Assembly: GCF_013141765.1 (NCBI RefSeq)
Contig: NZ_WHOD01000055.1
Span: 248,001-312,000 of the forward strand
Direction of reading: 5' to 3'
Length of the DNA: 64,000 nucleotides
Source of the DNA: Paenibacillus foliorum
GTDB taxonomy: Bacteria; Bacillota; Bacilli; Paenibacillales; NBRC-103111
Positions 61,981 to 64,000 of the stretch are shown piece after piece (position 1 is the first letter of the stretch; each line of letters starts with the position of its first letter). The notes beneath the pieces were generated by a model. That model worked only from the letters and a program-made list of their open reading frames with translations, made no database searches and was not told where the DNA came from. The translations under genes were made by a program, and so were the position numbers.

Positions 61981-62157
61981 CAAATGGGCCGTACGGCGGT
62001 ATCCAAACATTTGACAATCCTTAAAGAGGCGGGATTGGTCCTTGACCGAATAGTCGGCAGAGAAACGCGATTTAGGCTAAACGCTTCTCCACTCAGAGAA
62101 ATTAAAGATGTTGTGGCTTTCTACAGCAAGTTCTGGAGTTCGAGTTGTTGCGTTTGA
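61981..62157 (+). pseudogene. ArsR-family repressor, C-terminal remnant
   Basis: MGRTAVSKHLTILKEAGLVL then RIVGRETRFRLNASPLREI and AFYSKFWSSSCCV, ending at TGA 62155-62157. This is the recognition helix and wing onward of an SRPBCC-linked ArsR protein. The first third is missing and no start or ribosome site is present. Confidence 0.75.
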
Positions 62158-62182
62158 ACCAACTATTAGAGGAGGAAGAAGA

Positions 62183-62605
62183 ATGAGTTTAACATTATCC
62201 TTGGATTTTCAGTACACGGCATCGATCGAGAAGCTTTGGTCCGCCTTAACCGATTCAAGGAAGCTTGCCAAGTGGGTGGTCAACATCAACACCGGTCAGG
62301 CGATGGACAATGATTTTAAGCCCGTCGTAGGACACCATTTTCAGTTTCGCACTCAGCCGACCGAGTGGTGGGATGGAATTGTTGACGGCGAAGTGCTAAT
62401 CGTGGACGCACCTAACCGGTTGTCCTATACTTGGGCCAGCGGAGGGGAGAAGCACATGGTCACCTGGATGCTGCAGGATTTAGGGGATGGAAAGGTTAAC
62501 CTTCATCTCGATCAAACGGGATTCTCAAATGCTCAAGGAGTCGAAGGCGCTAAGTATGGCTGGGGTAAATGGTGTGGCGAGCTTGAAAAGGTGTTGGATC
62601 AATAA
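62183..62605 (+). CDS. SRPBCC/AHSA1-family protein
   Basis: 140 residues from ATG 62183 with an AGAGGAGG site. FQYTASIEKLWSALTDSRKLAKW starts the Bet v1-like fold, and LSYTWASGGEKHMVTWMLQD and a C-terminal WGKWCGELEKVL complete it. It follows an ArsR remnant by 25 bases: the same organisation as 44861-45615, again with a broken regulator. Confidence 0.9.
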   Translation: MSLTLSLDFQYTASIEKLWSALTDSRKLAKWVVNINTGQAMDNDFKPVVGHHFQFRTQPTEWWDGIVDGEVLIVDAPNRLSYTWASGGEKHMVTWMLQDLGDGKVNLHLDQTGFSNAQGVEGAKYGWGKWCGELEKVLDQ

Positions 62606-62670
62606 CCGCATTCGGTACTAAAACATCTTTTTCCTTAATGCTAAATTATGGTTACGATAATTGAACCCTG

Positions 62671-62767
62671 CTTGACCCGAAGTAGACATAAACCGGCTGC
62701 ATGTAGTTTGCAGCCGGTTTATGTCTACTTCGGACAATCTGACAAGTTCTTGTCGTTTCGGGTCAAG
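62671..62767. repeat. 25-bp perfect hairpin with nested, competing stems
   Basis: The arm 62677-62701 is the exact reverse complement of 62709-62733 (7-base loop). An outer pair CTTGACCCGAA (62671-62681) and TTCGGGTCAAG (62757-62767) overlaps the base of the inner stem, so the two pairings compete. A third stem GACAAG/CTTGTC lies at 62741-62754. No T-run. Confidence 0.9.
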
Positions 62768-63007
62768 GTCGCACTAATGCGTATGGATGAAGCTAGTATG
62801 TGATCGCCCTATTGTCTAAGCCTAACACAAGCCGAAAAGGTGGATAATGTGAAAAGGTATTCTTTCGAATATTCGAGAAAAGCTATCGCATCACCTCCCT
62901 GGTTAGAACAATAACAGGTGCAAGTTCGGGCTGCCTGACTTTCTATGCACGATGAATGGTACAATGTGAATATAAGTAGAAATTAACACATAGGAAGGAT
63001 GTTAAGC
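62768..63007. other. Intergenic before the UvrA-like gene
   Basis: No gene is recognised. The AGGAAGGA ribosome site for the next gene is at 62993-63000. Confidence 0.5.
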
Positions 63008-64000
63008 ATGAGCGAATCGAATCAGGAGTATATCGTAATCTCTGGTGCGAGGGAAAATAATCTCAAGAACGTATCATTGCGCATTCCCAAGCGGAAGATT
63101 ACGATCTTCACCGGGGTATCCGGATCCGGTAAGTCATCGATCGTCTTCGATACGATTGCTGCAGAATCCACGCGATTGCTGAATGAGAACTTCAGCTTGT
63201 TCGTGCGCAATTTCCTGCCCCGCTATCCGCAGCCGGATACGGACGTGATCGAGAACCTGAGCATGGCTGTTATTGTGGATCAGAAGCGGCTGGGCGGCGG
63301 TTCCCATTCCACGATGGGCACTATTACCGATATCTCTCCCATTCTCCGTCTTCTCTTCTCCCGAGTGGGTCAGCCCTATGTTGGACAAGCGTACATGTTC
63401 TCGTTTAACGATCCACAAGGTATGTGTCCCGAGTGCAACGGGATCGGTCGCAGGCTTTGCGTCGACATGAGCAAGGCGCTGGACAAGTCAAGATCGTTGA
63501 ATGAAGGGGCAATCATGCTTCCGGACTATACGGTGAACAGCATGGATTGGTCGATGATCGTGCAGACGGGGTTCTTCGCTCCCGACAAGAAGCTGAGCGA
63601 TTATTCGGATGAGGAGCTGGAGCAACTGCTGTACGGCAAGGCGAGGAAAGTGGAGATGCAGTTCGCTGGGAAGGCAGTGAATATTACAGTGGAAGGCATC
63701 ATCGAGAAGTTCACCAACAAGTACATCAAGCGGGATGTGAAGACGATGTCTGAGCGCACACAACGAGCTGTTGCGCCGTACATCTCCGAGGGGCCCTGCT
63801 CCAGCTGCCGCGGGGCGAGGCTCAGTCAGGCCGCGCTCAACTGCAGGATCAATGGACTCAACATTGCTGAAATGTCCTCCATGGAGGTCGGACAGCTCAT
63901 CCGCGTCATTCGGGAGATTGACGATCCTGTCGCCGCGCCAGTCGTCAAGTCGCTCACGGAGCGGCTGCAGCATCTGGTAGATATCGGACTTGACTATTTG
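63008..64000 (+). CDS. UvrA-like excinuclease ATPase, N-terminal part, truncated by window edge
   Basis: 331 residues from ATG 63008, open to the last base. IVISGARENNLKNVSLRIP and FTGVSGSGKSSIVFDTIA form the first ABC Walker A of UvrA. MCPECNGIGRR and CSSCRGARLS are the zinc-finger Cys pairs. The short insert between Walker A and the first zinc finger (no UvrB-binding domain of normal size) places it with the smaller UvrA2/DrrC-like paralogues, often linked to drug tolerance. The C-terminal half is outside the window. Confidence 0.88.
   Translation, partial: MSESNQEYIVISGARENNLKNVSLRIPKRKITIFTGVSGSGKSSIVFDTIAAESTRLLNENFSLFVRNFLPRYPQPDTDVIENLSMAVIVDQKRLGGGSHSTMGTITDISPILRLLFSRVGQPYVGQAYMFSFNDPQGMCPECNGIGRRLCVDMSKALDKSRSLNEGAIMLPDYTVNSMDWSMIVQTGFFAPDKKLSDYSDEELEQLLYGKARKVEMQFAGKAVNITVEGIIEKFTNKYIKRDVKTMSERTQRAVAPYISEGPCSSCRGARLSQAALNCRINGLNIAEMSSMEVGQLIRVIREIDDPVAAPVVKSLTERLQHLVDIGLDYL

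Noticed and set aside
61835..62017. 60-codon reverse-strand frame
   Set aside because: No ribosome site and it overlaps the ArsR remnant on the other strand.
1..64000. tRNA, rRNA and known riboswitch structures
   Set aside because: No cloverleaf, rRNA core sequence or recognisable riboswitch consensus was seen on either strand by eye; a covariance-model scan would be needed to exclude weak cases.

Overview
The window looks like chromosome from a spore-forming, low-to-mid GC Bacillota, most probably Paenibacillus or a close relative. The support is strong AGGAGG ribosome sites, frequent TTG/GTG starts, YesM/YesN-type two-component pairs beside sugar-binding lipoproteins, a MocR/DMT divergent pair, Spo0E-, Cse60- and YjcZ-type sporulation proteins, and a paeninodin-like lasso leader. 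The assignment comes from gene content only. No rRNA, tRNA, CRISPR array or intact transposase is visible.

Layout. 1-5.8 kb: end of a receiver-domain protein, a phosphotransferase, an esterase, a small protein, azoreductase, an old-yellow-enzyme homologue and an EamA exporter. 5.9-9.5 kb: a 23-bp perfect hairpin, a reverse-strand ArsB-like transporter with a triple Sm-like partner, a gene remnant, and a FusB-type EF-G-binding protein. 9.8-20.4 kb: MFS and DMT exporters, a CapA lipoprotein, a shikimate-kinase-like protein, regulators (AraC, MocR, MerR) and an aldo/keto reductase behind a textbook MerR promoter. 20.8-26.2 kb: an arsenic island (truncated arsC, arsR, arsB, arsC, arsI, Cys-loop phosphatase) followed by a MarR regulator and a FAD oxidoreductase. 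Both of these carry paired cysteines and share an operator-like sequence.

27-44.6 kb: two sugar-sensing modules. One has YesM/YesN kinase and regulator, an orphan solute-binding lipoprotein and an AraC regulator. The other has a reverse-strand YesM/YesN pair divergent from a binding protein, two permeases and a DUF1868 2H-phosphoesterase-like protein. Between them lie a CBS protein, a P-loop kinase and a DHA2 exporter with its LysR regulator. 44.8-56.5 kb: a frameshifted ArsR with its SRPBCC partner, an alcohol dehydrogenase, a macrolide-type glycosyltransferase, Spo0E, a secreted NTR/copper-amine-oxidase-N protein, a HAD phosphatase, a pentapeptide protein, a kinase, SRPBCC, DUF817, DinB and RpiA.

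56.5-62.2 kb is a scrappy zone of tiny genes and decayed pieces (integrase, methyltransferase, ArsR, a persulfide-dioxygenase-like MBL protein that has lost metal ligands). The window closes with an SRPBCC gene, a 25-bp perfect hairpin and the start of a UvrA-like ABC ATPase.

Themes are detoxification and drug resistance, sugar sensing and uptake, sporulation odds and ends, and many remnants. A family of intergenic hairpin repeats recurs from 18.8 to 55.5 kb. The most promising undescribed unit is the cysteine-paired MarR/FAD oxidoreductase module at the end of the arsenic island.
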